From positions 4,030,001-4,094,000 of the forward strand of contig NC_009441.1 of the NCBI RefSeq assembly GCF_000016645.1: 64,000 nt of DNA. Direction: 5' to 3'. The stretch's first letter is position 1; every line of letters begins with the position of its first letter. Shown here one piece after another: positions 47,741 to 55,956 of this stretch. Below the pieces are notes generated by a model that was not told the origin of the DNA, made no database searches, and saw nothing but the letters and a program-made list of their open reading frames with translations. The translations under genes and the position numbers were made by a program. The stretch comes from Flavobacterium johnsoniae UW101. Lineage in GTDB: Bacteria; Bacteroidota; Bacteroidia; Flavobacteriales; Flavobacteriaceae.

Positions 47741-48781
47741 TTATGCAGGAATCTGCTGACTTAAACAATGTAAAGTTCCAAATCCCCATATAAAATCAAT
47801 ACAGCTTATTCCGATTACTTCACGATCTGGGAAACATTCAGCTAAAATATTTAAAGCTGCGCGATCGTTGCTGTCATTAAATGTTGGTACTAAAACACAA
47901 TTATTTAAAATTAAGAAATTAGCATAACTTGCCGGTAAACGTAAATCTTCAAAATCGACACGTTTTGGCATTGGTAATGCTACAATAACCGGAGATTTTC
48001 CGTTTTCTAATTTTGCATTCTGCAAACGTTTCAAATTATCCTGCAAAGGCTTATAATTTGAATCATTTTTATCTGTTTCAACAATCGTTACGATGGTATC
48101 TTCATTTACAAATCGGCATAAATCGTCGATGTGACCGTGCGTATCATCACCTTCAATTCCATCTCCTAACCAAATTACATTGGTTACTCCAAGATATTCT
48201 TTAAAAACTGCTTCATAATCTTCTTTTGTAAAACCGGCATTACGTACCTGAATTGTTGGGTGCATTAAACACTCTTCAGAAGTCAGTAAAGTTCCTTTTC
48301 CGTTTACATCAATCGCACCGCCTTCTACAATTACCGGTTTACCTTTATACATTACCTGAGTTAAAGGCACATCGATAAAATCAGCCACTTTACCCGGAAC
48401 AAATTTATCTAATTGATAGTTTTTATATTTTGCCCAGCCGTTGAAGTTAAAATTTAACGCTTCTCTTTTTGAACCATTTTTTACAATAATCGGCCCAGAG
48501 TCGCGCATCCAGCTTCTGTTGGTTTTATGAATGATATACGAAACGTTTTTAAGGTTTACGCGGGCTCTTTCAAGCATATCTGCAACTTTTTCTTTCAGCT
48601 TTTCATCGGCTACGACCAAAAAAACAGTTTCAAAAGCGGCTACTTTTTTAATAAATTCTACAAAAGCCCATTGAACAGCTTCGTATTTTCCCGGCCAGTC
48701 ATTGCCATTATGCGGAAAACACAATACAATTCCTTGCTGTTTTTCCCATTCTGCTGGAAATCTTCTATTATTTGTTGACAT
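47741..48781 (-). CDS. aguA: Agmatine deiminase
   Basis: A 346-residue enzyme of the guanidino-group-modifying (PPADS) family, converting agmatine to N-carbamoylputrescine. Visible are the start RFPAEWEKQQGIVLCFPHNGNDWP, DSGPIIV, GGAIDVNGKGTLLTSEECLMHPT, GDDTHGHIDDLCRFVNEDTIV and the catalytic Cys339 in WGFGTLHCLSQQ. The partner AguB gene is at 52323-53213, two genes away. A -7 element TATCTTTG is at 48806-48813. Confidence 0.93.
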   Translation of the reverse strand: MSTNNRRFPAEWEKQQGIVLCFPHNGNDWPGKYEAVQWAFVEFIKKVAAFETVFLVVADEKLKEKVADMLERARVNLKNVSYIIHKTNRSWMRDSGPIIVKNGSKREALNFNFNGWAKYKNYQLDKFVPGKVADFIDVPLTQVMYKGKPVIVEGGAIDVNGKGTLLTSEECLMHPTIQVRNAGFTKEDYEAVFKEYLGVTNVIWLGDGIEGDDTHGHIDDLCRFVNEDTIVTIVETDKNDSNYKPLQDNLKRLQNAKLENGKSPVIVALPMPKRVDFEDLRLPASYANFLILNNCVLVPTFNDSNDRAALNILAECFPDREVIGISCIDFIWGFGTLHCLSQQIPA

Positions 48782-48805
48782 AAATACGTTCTAATTTAGA
48801 AAGTG

Positions 48806-48813
48806 CAAAGATA
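48806..48813 (-). promoter_or_regulatory. -7 promoter element TATCTTTG of aguA
   Basis: Exact TAnnTTTG on the - strand, 24 bases before the aguA ATG. Confidence 0.5.
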
Positions 48814-48936
48814 ATCATTCGATAGGATTATAAAACAGCTACTTAAAAAGATATAACATTTCACCCATAATATCTTATAAAATTTAAGTTAAAGATTAAA
48901 TAATACAGCCTTAATATTACACCCAAATCCGAGAAT

Positions 48937-48944
48937 TACTTTTG
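48937..48944 (+). promoter_or_regulatory. -7 promoter element TACTTTTG
   Basis: Exact TAnnTTTG, 22 bases before the choice-of-anchor I gene ATG. Confidence 0.5.
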
Positions 48945-48966
48945 GCGAAAACTAAAACACAACAAA

Positions 48967-50487
48967 ATGAAGAATGTAACTATCAAATTGTTAGCAGCTC
49001 TTGTATTTATGACAAGCTGTAATAACGATGAAAACTCTAACAATGAACCAGAAGCAGTTGTAAATGAAAATCCAGGAACTTTTAAAGAAATTGGATCAAT
49101 TACAATTGGCGGTGAAGCTGCTGCAGAAATTTCTGCTTACTGCGAAAAAACAAAAAGACTTTTTACAGTAAATAACAGCGGTGTAAACCAAATTGACGTT
49201 ATTGATATTTCAGATCCTGCAAAACCGATTAGAATAGGAAAAATTGATTTAGCTATTTATGAAGGTGCCGCAAATAGCGTTTCTGTTTTTGACGGAAAAC
49301 TGGCAGTTGCTTTAGAATCAATCACAAATAAACAGGCAAATGGTAAAGTGGTTGTTTTTAATACATCTGACTATAGCTTAATTAAACAGGTCACTGTTGG
49401 TGCATTACCAGATATGATTACTTTTTCTCCAGATGGAAAATATATTATGACCGCTAATGAAGGTGAGCCAAATACTGATTATTCTCAAGATCCAAACGGA
49501 ACAATTTCTATTATTGAAACTAGCACTTACAATGTTACAACTTTAGATTTCAGTTCGTTTGCTAACCAAGCTGCTGCTTTAGCAAAAGACGGATTTAGAA
49601 TTTCAAAATTTGCTAAAACTAGTTTTGCTCAAGATATCGAACCAGAATATATTACCATTTCTGACGATTCTAAAACTGCATGGGTAACTTTACAGGAAAA
49701 TAATGGCGTTGCAAAAGTTGATTTAACTTCTAAAACAATTACTGCTATTTATCCTTTAGGATTAAAAGATTATAATACTACTGAAAATGCAATTGATGTA
49801 AGCGACAGCGATAATAAAATTGCATTTAATCCTTGGAAAGTAAAAGGATTGTATATGCCAGATGCTATCAGTCATTTCTCTGTAAATAATGTTCCGTATT
49901 TTGTAACAGCTAATGAAGGTGATGCAAGAGAATATACAGCTTATACTGATGTGAAGCGAATGAAAAACATGACACTTGATGCAACTGTTTTTCCTGATGC
50001 TGCTACTTTAAAACTAGATGCGAATTTAGGAAGATTAAATCTTGTTGCTGATATGGGAGATATTGACGGCGATGGTGATTTAGACGAAATGGTGAGTTTT
50101 GGCGCAAGATCATTCTCTATCTGGAATGGAAACACAGGAAAAATTGTTTTTGACAGTAAGAACGATGTTGATAAAAAAACAAACGAATTAGGAACTTATG
50201 ATGATAAGAGAAGTGATGATAAGGGTTCTGAACCAGAAGCGGTAGTTGTTGCTAAAATGGGAAATCAAAACATTTTATTTGTTGGTCTTGAAAGATCTGA
50301 TGCATTTATGGTTTATGATGTAACAAATCCTGTTTCTCCACAATATTTACAAACAGTAAAAACAGGCGATGCCCCAGAAGGAATTCTTTTTATTCCGGCT
50401 TCAAAAAGTCCAACTAAAAGAAGTTTATTAGTAGTAAGCAGTGAAGGCGACGGATCTGTAAAAATATATCAGCCAGATTTGAAATAA
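48967..50487 (+). CDS. Choice-of-anchor I domain lipoprotein
   Basis: A 506-residue exported protein with a lipobox at Cys18 (FMTSCNND). The mature part is a repeat-rich beta-propeller-like domain of the choice-of-anchor I family, seen in secreted alkaline-phosphatase-like proteins: ISDPAKPIRIGKIDL, MITFSPDGKYIMTANEGEPN, GDIDGDGDLDEMVSFGARSFSIWN and PEGILFIPASKSP. It is a single gene with its own promoter and terminator. Its role is unknown; surface location is inferred from the lipobox. Confidence 0.82.
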   Translation: MKNVTIKLLAALVFMTSCNNDENSNNEPEAVVNENPGTFKEIGSITIGGEAAAEISAYCEKTKRLFTVNNSGVNQIDVIDISDPAKPIRIGKIDLAIYEGAANSVSVFDGKLAVALESITNKQANGKVVVFNTSDYSLIKQVTVGALPDMITFSPDGKYIMTANEGEPNTDYSQDPNGTISIIETSTYNVTTLDFSSFANQAAALAKDGFRISKFAKTSFAQDIEPEYITISDDSKTAWVTLQENNGVAKVDLTSKTITAIYPLGLKDYNTTENAIDVSDSDNKIAFNPWKVKGLYMPDAISHFSVNNVPYFVTANEGDAREYTAYTDVKRMKNMTLDATVFPDAATLKLDANLGRLNLVADMGDIDGDGDLDEMVSFGARSFSIWNGNTGKIVFDSKNDVDKKTNELGTYDDKRSDDKGSEPEAVVVAKMGNQNILFVGLERSDAFMVYDVTNPVSPQYLQTVKTGDAPEGILFIPASKSPTKRSLLVVSSEGDGSVKIYQPDLK

Positions 50488-50504
50488 CCATTATTTCGCA
50501 AATT

Positions 50505-50540
50505 CAAAAAGGGTAAAACTTAAATTTTACCCTTTTTTTG
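50505..50540 (+). terminator. Intrinsic terminator of the choice-of-anchor gene
   Basis: AAAAAGGGTAAAA pairs with TTTTACCCTTTTT, with a T run after it. It lies 18 bases after the stop codon. Confidence 0.88.
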
Positions 50541-50639
50541 TATAAAAAATTCAATTTTAATTAACAGATTTTCAGAATTATACGTTAATTAGTGGGAATT
50601 ATGTAAGAGCATATAGAACATTGTCTTAAACATGAGCCA

Positions 50640-50647
50640 TAATTTTG
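50640..50647 (+). promoter_or_regulatory. -7 promoter element TAATTTTG of the OmpA-like gene
   Basis: Exact TAnnTTTG with a TTG 16 bases upstream at 50621-50623. The ATG is 39 bases further. Confidence 0.55.
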
Positions 50648-50686
50648 TCTGGAGTTTAAATAAAAACCCAATTAAATTTTGATATC

Positions 50687-51949
50687 ATGAAAAAGAAATT
50701 AGCATCAGTATCCCTTTTACTATTAGCACTTACAGCAGGTGCTCAAAATATGGCTACCACATCAGCAAAACCAAGTGTTGACCAACCAGAATACAATAAA
50801 TGGTCTATCGAACTTAATGGTGGTGTTAATAAACCAACCCGTGCAATGACTGCAGGTTATACTACAGAATCTTTAAATTTCTTTCACGGTGATTTAGGTG
50901 TAAGATATATGTTTAATCCTAAGTTTGGGGTAAAATTAGATGTAGGTTACGACCAGTTTAAAGAAAAGAAAAACACACCTGATTTTGAAAGCCGCTATGT
51001 TAGAGCCAGTTTTCAGGGGGTTGTTAACGTAGGACGTGCTTTAAATTTTGAAACCTGGACAAATACAATTGGTATTTTGGCACATGGTGGTTTTGGGGTT
51101 TCGCAAATTAGTACTGAAACTGGATTTGGAGGGCAGGATTATATGGCTCACGGAATCGCAGGTATTACAGGACAAATCAAACTTAGTAACAGAGTTGCTT
51201 TGACTGGTGACCTTACAGGAATTGTGAATGGAAGACAAAACTGGAATTTTGACGGTATGGGTAATACTACTACAGGTTCTTTTGATGGTGTATTATTAAA
51301 CGCTTCTGTTGGTTTAACTTTTTACTTAGGTAAAAACGAAAAACATGCTGACTGGGTTGGCGAAGAAGACAGAATTGGTGAATTGGAAAAAAGAGTGGAC
51401 TTAATCGAAACTGGTCTTATCGATTCAGACAAAGACGGAGTTGCTGATTTATACGATTTAGAGCCTAATACAATTGCAGGAGTTGCTGTTAATACAAAAG
51501 GACAATCTATTGATACAAATCAAAATGGTGTGCCGGATGAGCTAGAAAGCTATTTAGATAAAACTTACGAAAAGAAAGGCAGCGGAACTGCTACAAACAA
51601 TACAGTTGAAGAGTTAATTAACGGTGGTTATGTAAATGTTTATTTTGATTTCAATTCATCTAAACCTACAAATGCTTCTTTATCTGGTGTTGATTTCTTA
51701 GTGAAATATTTGAAAAATAATCCAGGAAAATCTGCTGACATTATTGGTTATGCTGACGAAATTGGAAAAACAAGTTACAATACTGAATTATCAAGAAAAA
51801 GAGCTGAAGCAGTGAAAAAAGTAGCTGTAAACGCTGGAATCGATGCTTCAAGATTGAATGTAATTGCTAACGGAGAAGATACTTCGGTTAACAAAAACTC
51901 TAAAGAAGCACGTCAAATCGTGAGAAGAGTTACTTTCCAAGTAAAATAA
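50687..51949 (+). CDS. OmpA-family outer-membrane protein with TSP3-like repeats
   Basis: A 420-residue protein: signal peptide (1-19), an 8-strand-like barrel (about 30-225), a calcium-binding-like Asp-rich segment (DSDKDGVADLYDLEP and DTNQNGVPDELE, about 245-290) and a C-terminal OmpA peptidoglycan-binding domain (about 305-420, VYFDFNSSKPTNASLSG to RRVTFQVK). It anchors the outer membrane to peptidoglycan. It is a single strongly expressed-looking gene followed by a near-perfect terminator. Such OmpA/TSP3 proteins are abundant in Flavobacterium. Confidence 0.92.
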   Translation: MKKKLASVSLLLLALTAGAQNMATTSAKPSVDQPEYNKWSIELNGGVNKPTRAMTAGYTTESLNFFHGDLGVRYMFNPKFGVKLDVGYDQFKEKKNTPDFESRYVRASFQGVVNVGRALNFETWTNTIGILAHGGFGVSQISTETGFGGQDYMAHGIAGITGQIKLSNRVALTGDLTGIVNGRQNWNFDGMGNTTTGSFDGVLLNASVGLTFYLGKNEKHADWVGEEDRIGELEKRVDLIETGLIDSDKDGVADLYDLEPNTIAGVAVNTKGQSIDTNQNGVPDELESYLDKTYEKKGSGTATNNTVEELINGGYVNVYFDFNSSKPTNASLSGVDFLVKYLKNNPGKSADIIGYADEIGKTSYNTELSRKRAEAVKKVAVNAGIDASRLNVIANGEDTSVNKNSKEARQIVRRVTFQVK

Positions 51950-51965
51950 TCTTAGTCTATATATT

Positions 51966-52004
51966 TAAAAAGGCGGTTTCAATAATTTTGAAACCGCCTT
52001 TTTG
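51966..52004 (+). terminator. Intrinsic terminator of the OmpA-like gene
   Basis: AAAAAGGCGGTTTCAA pairs with TTGAAACCGCCTTTTT, a 16-bp perfect stem followed by TTTG. It begins 17 bases after the stop codon. Confidence 0.92.
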
Positions 52005-52056
52005 TTTAATAATATAACAGACAATAGATTTCTTTCTAGTTAATGAATATCTAATT

Positions 52057-52220
52057 AAAGCTCCGGAGGAGCAAAATATTTATAGCAAAGAATAATGTTT
52101 TACAATATAAAGCTCCAGCGGAGTGATATCTATTAGATTGTAAAAAATATGTCGCTCCGCTGGAGCTTTTTTTATTTGTCTTATTGAAATTCTATAAATA
52201 TTTTGCACCTCTGGAGCTTT
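52057..52220. repeat. Nested inverted repeat with AGCTCCGGAGGAGC words
   Basis: Outer arms 52057-52084 and 52193-52220 are a 28-bp inverted repeat with two mismatches (AAAGCTCCGGAGGAGC... against its complement). An inner pair AAGCTCCAGCGGAGTGAT (about 52110-52127) and GTCGCTCCGCTGGAGCTT (about 52151-52168) also match nearly perfectly. The two terminators flank it, so the 374-base gap holds only terminators and this element. The style matches the element at 31369-31525. Confidence 0.85.
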
Positions 52221-52269
52221 ATGCAAATGTGTATTTCTTGTTATAAATATTCGCTTGTTCGAAGCTTAT

Positions 52270-52303
52270 AAAAAAAGGGCAAAATATCAATTTTACCCTT
52301 TTT
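52270..52303 (-). terminator. Intrinsic terminator of aguB
   Basis: AAAAAGGGTAAAATTG pairs with TATTTTGCCCTTTTT (one or two mismatches), with a T run on the - strand. It lies about 20 bases after the aguB stop. Confidence 0.8.
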
Positions 52304-52322
52304 ATATTTTAAATAAACTGAA

Positions 52323-53213
52323 TTATTTATCGATCGCTCTTTTTGTAATATCACCAAAAGCATCAATTCTTCTATCTCTAAAGAATGGCCAATTTTGACG
52401 AACATTTTCCTGTAAATCTAAATCAACCTCAGCAATCAAGATTTCTTCTTTATCATGAGAAGCCTGAGCTAAAATTTCTCCTTGAGGTCCTGCAATAAAT
52501 GACGCTCCCCAAAATTGAATTCCTTCTGTTCCTTCAATATATTTTTCAAGACCAATTCTGTTTGCTGCTGCAACAAAAACACCATTTGCAACGGCGTGGC
52601 CTTTCATTACATTCATCCATGCTCCGTATTGGTTTTCTCCATATTGCTCTTTTTCTTTTGGATGCCATCCAATTGCTGTTGGATAAAATAAAACCTCAGC
52701 ACCTTTTAAAGCAGTAATACGTGCCGCTTCTGGATACCATTGATCCCAGCATATTAATGTTCCAATTGTTCCTTTTTTAGTTTCGATTGCCTGAAAACCT
52801 AAGTCACCTGGGGTAAAATAGAATTTTTCATAGAAATGCGGATCATCCGGAATGTGCATTTTACGGTATAGACCAGCTTCTGTACCATCTGTATCGATAA
52901 TGTATGCACTATTATGATAAATTCCTGCCATTCTTTTTTCGAAGAAAGGAACAATAATTACCACTCCTAATTCTTTTGCCAACTCGCTGAAAGCAATAAA
53001 TGAAGTACTGTAAAGTGGTTCTGCTAATGCAAAATTATCCACATCTTCACTTTGGCAGAAATAATGACTGCTATATAATTCAGGAAGTAAGATTACCTCT
53101 GCTCCTTGGCTTGCAGCATCTCTTACCCAGCTGATACATTTTTTAAGATTGTTTTCGGCTACATCATTCAGGTTTAACTGAATAACTGATATTTTATACT
53201 TTCTTTTCGACAT
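52323..53213 (-). CDS. aguB: N-carbamoylputrescine amidase
   Basis: A 296-residue nitrilase-superfamily enzyme converting N-carbamoylputrescine to putrescine. The frame begins with TTG (53234); the ATG at 53213 fits the family start (SKRKYKISVIQLNLND). The catalytic triad is visible: Glu45 (LLPELYSSHY), Lys118 (LYRKMHIPDDP) and Cys155 (LICWDQWYPEAAR). Together with aguA it completes the agmatine route to putrescine, though the two genes are not adjacent. A -7 element TATTTTTG at 53232-53239 precedes it. Confidence 0.93.
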   Translation of the reverse strand: MSKRKYKISVIQLNLNDVAENNLKKCISWVRDAASQGAEVILLPELYSSHYFCQSEDVDNFALAEPLYSTSFIAFSELAKELGVVIIVPFFEKRMAGIYHNSAYIIDTDGTEAGLYRKMHIPDDPHFYEKFYFTPGDLGFQAIETKKGTIGTLICWDQWYPEAARITALKGAEVLFYPTAIGWHPKEKEQYGENQYGAWMNVMKGHAVANGVFVAAANRIGLEKYIEGTEGIQFWGASFIAGPQGEILAQASHDKEEILIAEVDLDLQENVRQNWPFFRDRRIDAFGDITKRAIDK

Positions 53214-53231
53214 GACATAAAATTTAGAATG

Positions 53232-53239
53232 CAAAAATA
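53232..53239 (-). promoter_or_regulatory. -7 promoter element TATTTTTG of aguB
   Basis: Exact TAnnTTTG on the - strand, 18 bases before the aguB ATG. Confidence 0.5.
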
Positions 53240-53283
53240 GTATTTTTTAAAGGAATGGCAAAGTTTACAGTTTCAACTATGAT

Positions 53284-53312
53284 CAAAAAAAGAGCTTTAA
53301 AAAAGCCCTCTT
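53284..53312 (-). terminator. Intrinsic terminator of the first small lipoprotein gene
   Basis: AGAGGGCTTT pairs with AAAGCTCT (one bulge), with a long T run on the - strand. About 60 bases after the stop at 53375. Confidence 0.7.
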
Positions 53313-53374
53313 ATTTTACCTTACTACTACTATTTTTTACTGCAGTTTTTTTATATAATATTATTATTAAAAAA

Positions 53375-53791
53375 TTACTGAATAACCAATGTCTTAACTA
53401 AAAATTCTGTCTCCGATTTTTTGAATTTAATCTCAAAAGTTCCTTTTGACTGTGGTGAAAAGGTATAAACGGTATGTAAAGCAGTTGGTGTTTCGTTAGC
53501 GCAAGTCCCGATTGGATATTTCGCTTCAACTTGAAACCCTTCCTCTTTACCGATTGAAATATTGCTAATTCGATCAAATTGACCGCAAGCATTATCTACT
53601 ATAAAAGATATATCATAATTAATATCAACTCCAATCTTACCTGTAGCTGGTCCCGAGATAGCAGTAACATTTACAGCTCTTGAAATAGTTTGAGGCGTTT
53701 CATTTCCGTTATTATCATCACTGCTGCAAGCAACAAAAGAAACCGCTAAAAATAGCATTGCTAAAACTGATTGTATTCTAAAAATTCTCAT
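53375..53791 (-). CDS. Small lipoprotein of unknown function, paralogue 1
   Basis: A 138-residue lipoprotein with signal sequence and lipobox Cys near residue 22 (FVACSSDDNNG, the acidic start typical of Flavobacterium surface lipoproteins). The mature part contains VTAISGPATGKIGVDINYDISFIVDNACGQFDRI and ends KKSETEFLVKTLVIQ. It is clearly paralogous to the gene at 53961-54371. The fold is likely an immunoglobulin-like beta sandwich with two cysteines (Cys in VDNACG and in PIGTCAN). No known family recognised. Confidence 0.75.
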   Translation of the reverse strand: MRIFRIQSVLAMLFLAVSFVACSSDDNNGNETPQTISRAVNVTAISGPATGKIGVDINYDISFIVDNACGQFDRISNISIGKEEGFQVEAKYPIGTCANETPTALHTVYTFSPQSKGTFEIKFKKSETEFLVKTLVIQ

Positions 53792-53891
53792 ATAAAATTG
53801 ATTAATTTGTTCTATCTATATTATCTAGATGGTGCTAAATTACAAAGGTTGCTTCAAATAATGCAAATAATTTATATCAATCTAAAAACAA

Positions 53892-53929
53892 AGCCATTTT
53901 ACATGGATTAAAATCGCTGTAAAATGGCT
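53892..53929 (-). terminator. Intrinsic terminator of the second small lipoprotein gene
   Basis: AGCCATTTTACA pairs with TGTAAAATGGCT, 12 bp perfect, with T-rich sequence on the - strand. About 32 bases after the stop at 53961. Confidence 0.8.
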
Positions 53930-53960
53930 GTCAATCTAAACAAATAAACTAAGCTTGGTA

Positions 53961-54371
53961 TTATTCAATCACTACTTTTTGGGTAAGGAATTCTGTTTTT
54001 GATTTTCTGAATTTAATTTCGAAAGTTCCTTTTGCACTCGACTTAAATTTATAAACAGTTTTTTTAGGATCTGGCACTTGTTGTGTGCAAACATCTGATA
54101 GATATTTTGCTACAACTTGCAATCCTTTATCTGAGCCAATTGTCGTTTCTGTAATTTTATCAAATTCTCCGCAAGCATTATCTACAACAAAAGTTATATC
54201 ATAACTTAATTCTTCATTTACTTTTCCAGTTGCTGAACCTTTAATCTCGGTTACAAATGCTGTTTTTGTTTTTACTGTCGATTCTACTTTGTCATCATCA
54301 CTACTGCAAGAAATAAATCCAATTGATAAAAATAATACTACTAAAGATAATTTTAATCTAAAACTTTTCAT
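53961..54371 (-). CDS. Small lipoprotein of unknown function, paralogue 2
   Basis: A 136-residue lipoprotein with lipobox Cys near residue 22 (FISCSSDDDK). Mature part shares with paralogue 1 the blocks GSATGKVNEELSYDITFVVDNACGEFDKI, GLQVVAKY, and the ending KKSKTEFL-like FRKSKTEFLTQKVVIE; the two conserved Cys are kept. By eye about half of positions are identical. The two genes are 169 bases apart, both with their own terminators, so they are separate units from a tandem duplication. Function unknown. Confidence 0.75.
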   Translation of the reverse strand: MKSFRLKLSLVVLFLSIGFISCSSDDDKVESTVKTKTAFVTEIKGSATGKVNEELSYDITFVVDNACGEFDKITETTIGSDKGLQVVAKYLSDVCTQQVPDPKKTVYKFKSSAKGTFEIKFRKSKTEFLTQKVVIE

Positions 54372-54550
54372 ATAAAATAATAATTAATTGTTAATTACTA
54401 TGAAGACTTCGCTTGGTTGCAAAGGTTGCTTATAAAAAATGTTAAAAAATTTCAACTAATCATTAAACAACTATAAATCAATAGCTTATTTTATAAAAAA
54501 ATATTTAAAAAATACCATTATTTCTTATGAAAAATAAAAATTTTCTCAAT

Positions 54551-54618
54551 AGCCCCGATCGAAGTGATATCCTTTTCATGCTTCTTTAGCAGGAAAGATA
54601 TAACGAAGAGCGGGACTA
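54551..54618. repeat. AGCCCCGATCGAAGTGATATCC repeat element
   Basis: The left part AGCCCCGATCGAAGTGATAT and the right part GATATAACGAAGAGCGGGACTA form an imperfect inverted repeat (CCCG/CGGG ends, ATATC/GATAT inner). The wording matches a dispersed element I associate with Flavobacteriia. In the 345-base gap 54372-54715 nothing else is seen except the terminator at 54658-54689. Confidence 0.6.
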
Positions 54619-54657
54619 AAGCTTCTTTTGAAAATGATTCAATCTGCTCCTAAAAAC

Positions 54658-54689
54658 AAAAAAAAACATCAGCTATTAACTGATGTTTT
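54658..54689 (-). terminator. Intrinsic terminator of the DUF808 gene
   Basis: AAAACATCAG pairs with CTGATGTTTT, with long A/T tracts. About 27 bases after the stop at 54716. Confidence 0.85.
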
Positions 54690-54715
54690 CTTTAAAGTAT
54701 ATTTTGACGTGAATT

Positions 54716-55600
54716 TTATGCTATTTTCTTTTTAAAAATCTTTTTGAACAAATTTACAAATCCTAAAACAACGAAACCTAATATTAACCCAATTACAAAT
54801 TCCTTTATTATGGAAGGGATATTAATTTTTTCTGCTAAATGATGAAAATACGGAATATAGTGTACAAAGATACCGCCAGCAACTAATAGTAATGCAATTG
54901 TACCTATTATAGTCAACCCTTTAATAACCAACGGAAGTGCTTTTACTAAGATATTTCCAATGAATTTTGAAATACTTTTTTCTCCTTTACTAAACTTAAT
55001 AAGCTTATACCCTGCTTCATCCATTCTTACAATAAGAGCTACAATACCATACACTCCTATAGTAGCGATCAAGGCTATTATTGATGTTACAATAATCTGC
55101 TGTGTAATAGGCTGGTCTATAACCGTACCCAAAGCAATAATTACGATTTCTACAGATAATATAAAATCGGTTATAATTGCTGATTTTATTTTACCTTTTT
55201 CGGCTTCAAGTATTTGTTCTTCGGTCAAAGTTTCTTCGGTTATTCCTTCAGATCCTTCATGGTTGTGAGGAAATACAAATTCGTATATTTTTTCGGCACC
55301 TTCATATGCTAAAAATAATCCTCCTAAAACTAAAATGACAATTATTGCAACTGGTAAAAAGGCACTTAGCAGAAATGCGATTGGCAGAATAATAATTTTA
55401 TTAAGCAATGATCCTTTACTGATTGCCCATAAAACCGGGAGTTCTCTTGAAGATGCAAATCCCGAAGCTTTTTCGGCATTTACCGCCAAATCATCTCCTA
55501 AAATTCCTGCTGTTTTTTTTGCCGCAACTTTACTCATTACTGCAACGTCGTCCATAATTGCTGCTATATCGTCTAATAGTACGAAAAAACCTGATGCCAT
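54716..55600 (-). CDS. DUF808 (YedI) family membrane protein
   Basis: A 294-residue inner-membrane protein of the DUF808/YedI family: start ASGFFVLLDDIAAIMDDVAVMSKVAAKKTAGILGDDLAVNAEKASGF with the acidic segments typical of the family, followed by six or so hydrophobic helices (about 78-105, 145-200, 220-250, 265-285). Function is unknown; the family is sometimes annotated as a putative inner-membrane transporter. It is followed upstream by a small membrane-peptide gene at 55684-55803. Confidence 0.85.
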   Translation of the reverse strand: MASGFFVLLDDIAAIMDDVAVMSKVAAKKTAGILGDDLAVNAEKASGFASSRELPVLWAISKGSLLNKIIILPIAFLLSAFLPVAIIVILVLGGLFLAYEGAEKIYEFVFPHNHEGSEGITEETLTEEQILEAEKGKIKSAIITDFILSVEIVIIALGTVIDQPITQQIIVTSIIALIATIGVYGIVALIVRMDEAGYKLIKFSKGEKSISKFIGNILVKALPLVIKGLTIIGTIALLLVAGGIFVHYIPYFHHLAEKINIPSIIKEFVIGLILGFVVLGFVNLFKKIFKKKIA

Positions 55601-55683
55601 TATATTTGTCTTTGTTTAATGTTTAGTTGTGCGAATCTACTACTTTTTATGCGAATCTCTTTAACTAAAATTGGATTTAATTT

Positions 55684-55803
55684 TTAACTGCACTGCCCTA
55701 ATAACAGCCAGATAATAATAAAAACTAATATGGTTCCAAAACACCCTCCGCCTAACTTTTTTGCGCCATATCCGGCGATTAATCCTCTAAATATATTGTT
55801 CAT
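55684..55803 (-). CDS. Small membrane protein, 39 residues
   Basis: A short open frame with ATG at 55803 reads MNNIFRGLIAGYGAKKLGGG and continues CFGTILVFIIIWLLLGQCS; it has an N-terminal Gly/Lys-rich segment, then one hydrophobic helix (about 22-36) and two Cys. The pattern (GYGAKKLGGGC plus a single membrane helix) looks conserved rather than random. It is shorter than usual ORF cutoffs. It lies upstream of the DUF808 gene on the same strand, 83 bases away. The function is unknown. Confidence 0.6.
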   Translation of the reverse strand: MNNIFRGLIAGYGAKKLGGGCFGTILVFIIIWLLLGQCS

Positions 55804-55901
55804 GATAATTTGTTTTATGTTACTGTAAATTTGAGAATTAAACAAAAAATTTCACTTATATGACTTTTGAAAAAAGTTTCATTATTCACGGTTATAAACA
55901 A

Positions 55902-55930
55902 AAAAACGCCAGCATTTCTGCTGGTGTTTT
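55902..55930 (-). terminator. Intrinsic terminator of the 345-residue surface protein gene
   Basis: AACACCAGCA pairs with TGCTGGCGTT around GAAA, with seven T on the - strand. About 27 bases after the stop. A near-identical hairpin lies at 57605-57635. Confidence 0.85.
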
Positions 55931-55956
55931 AGATATATTTATTCTAAAACAAATCT

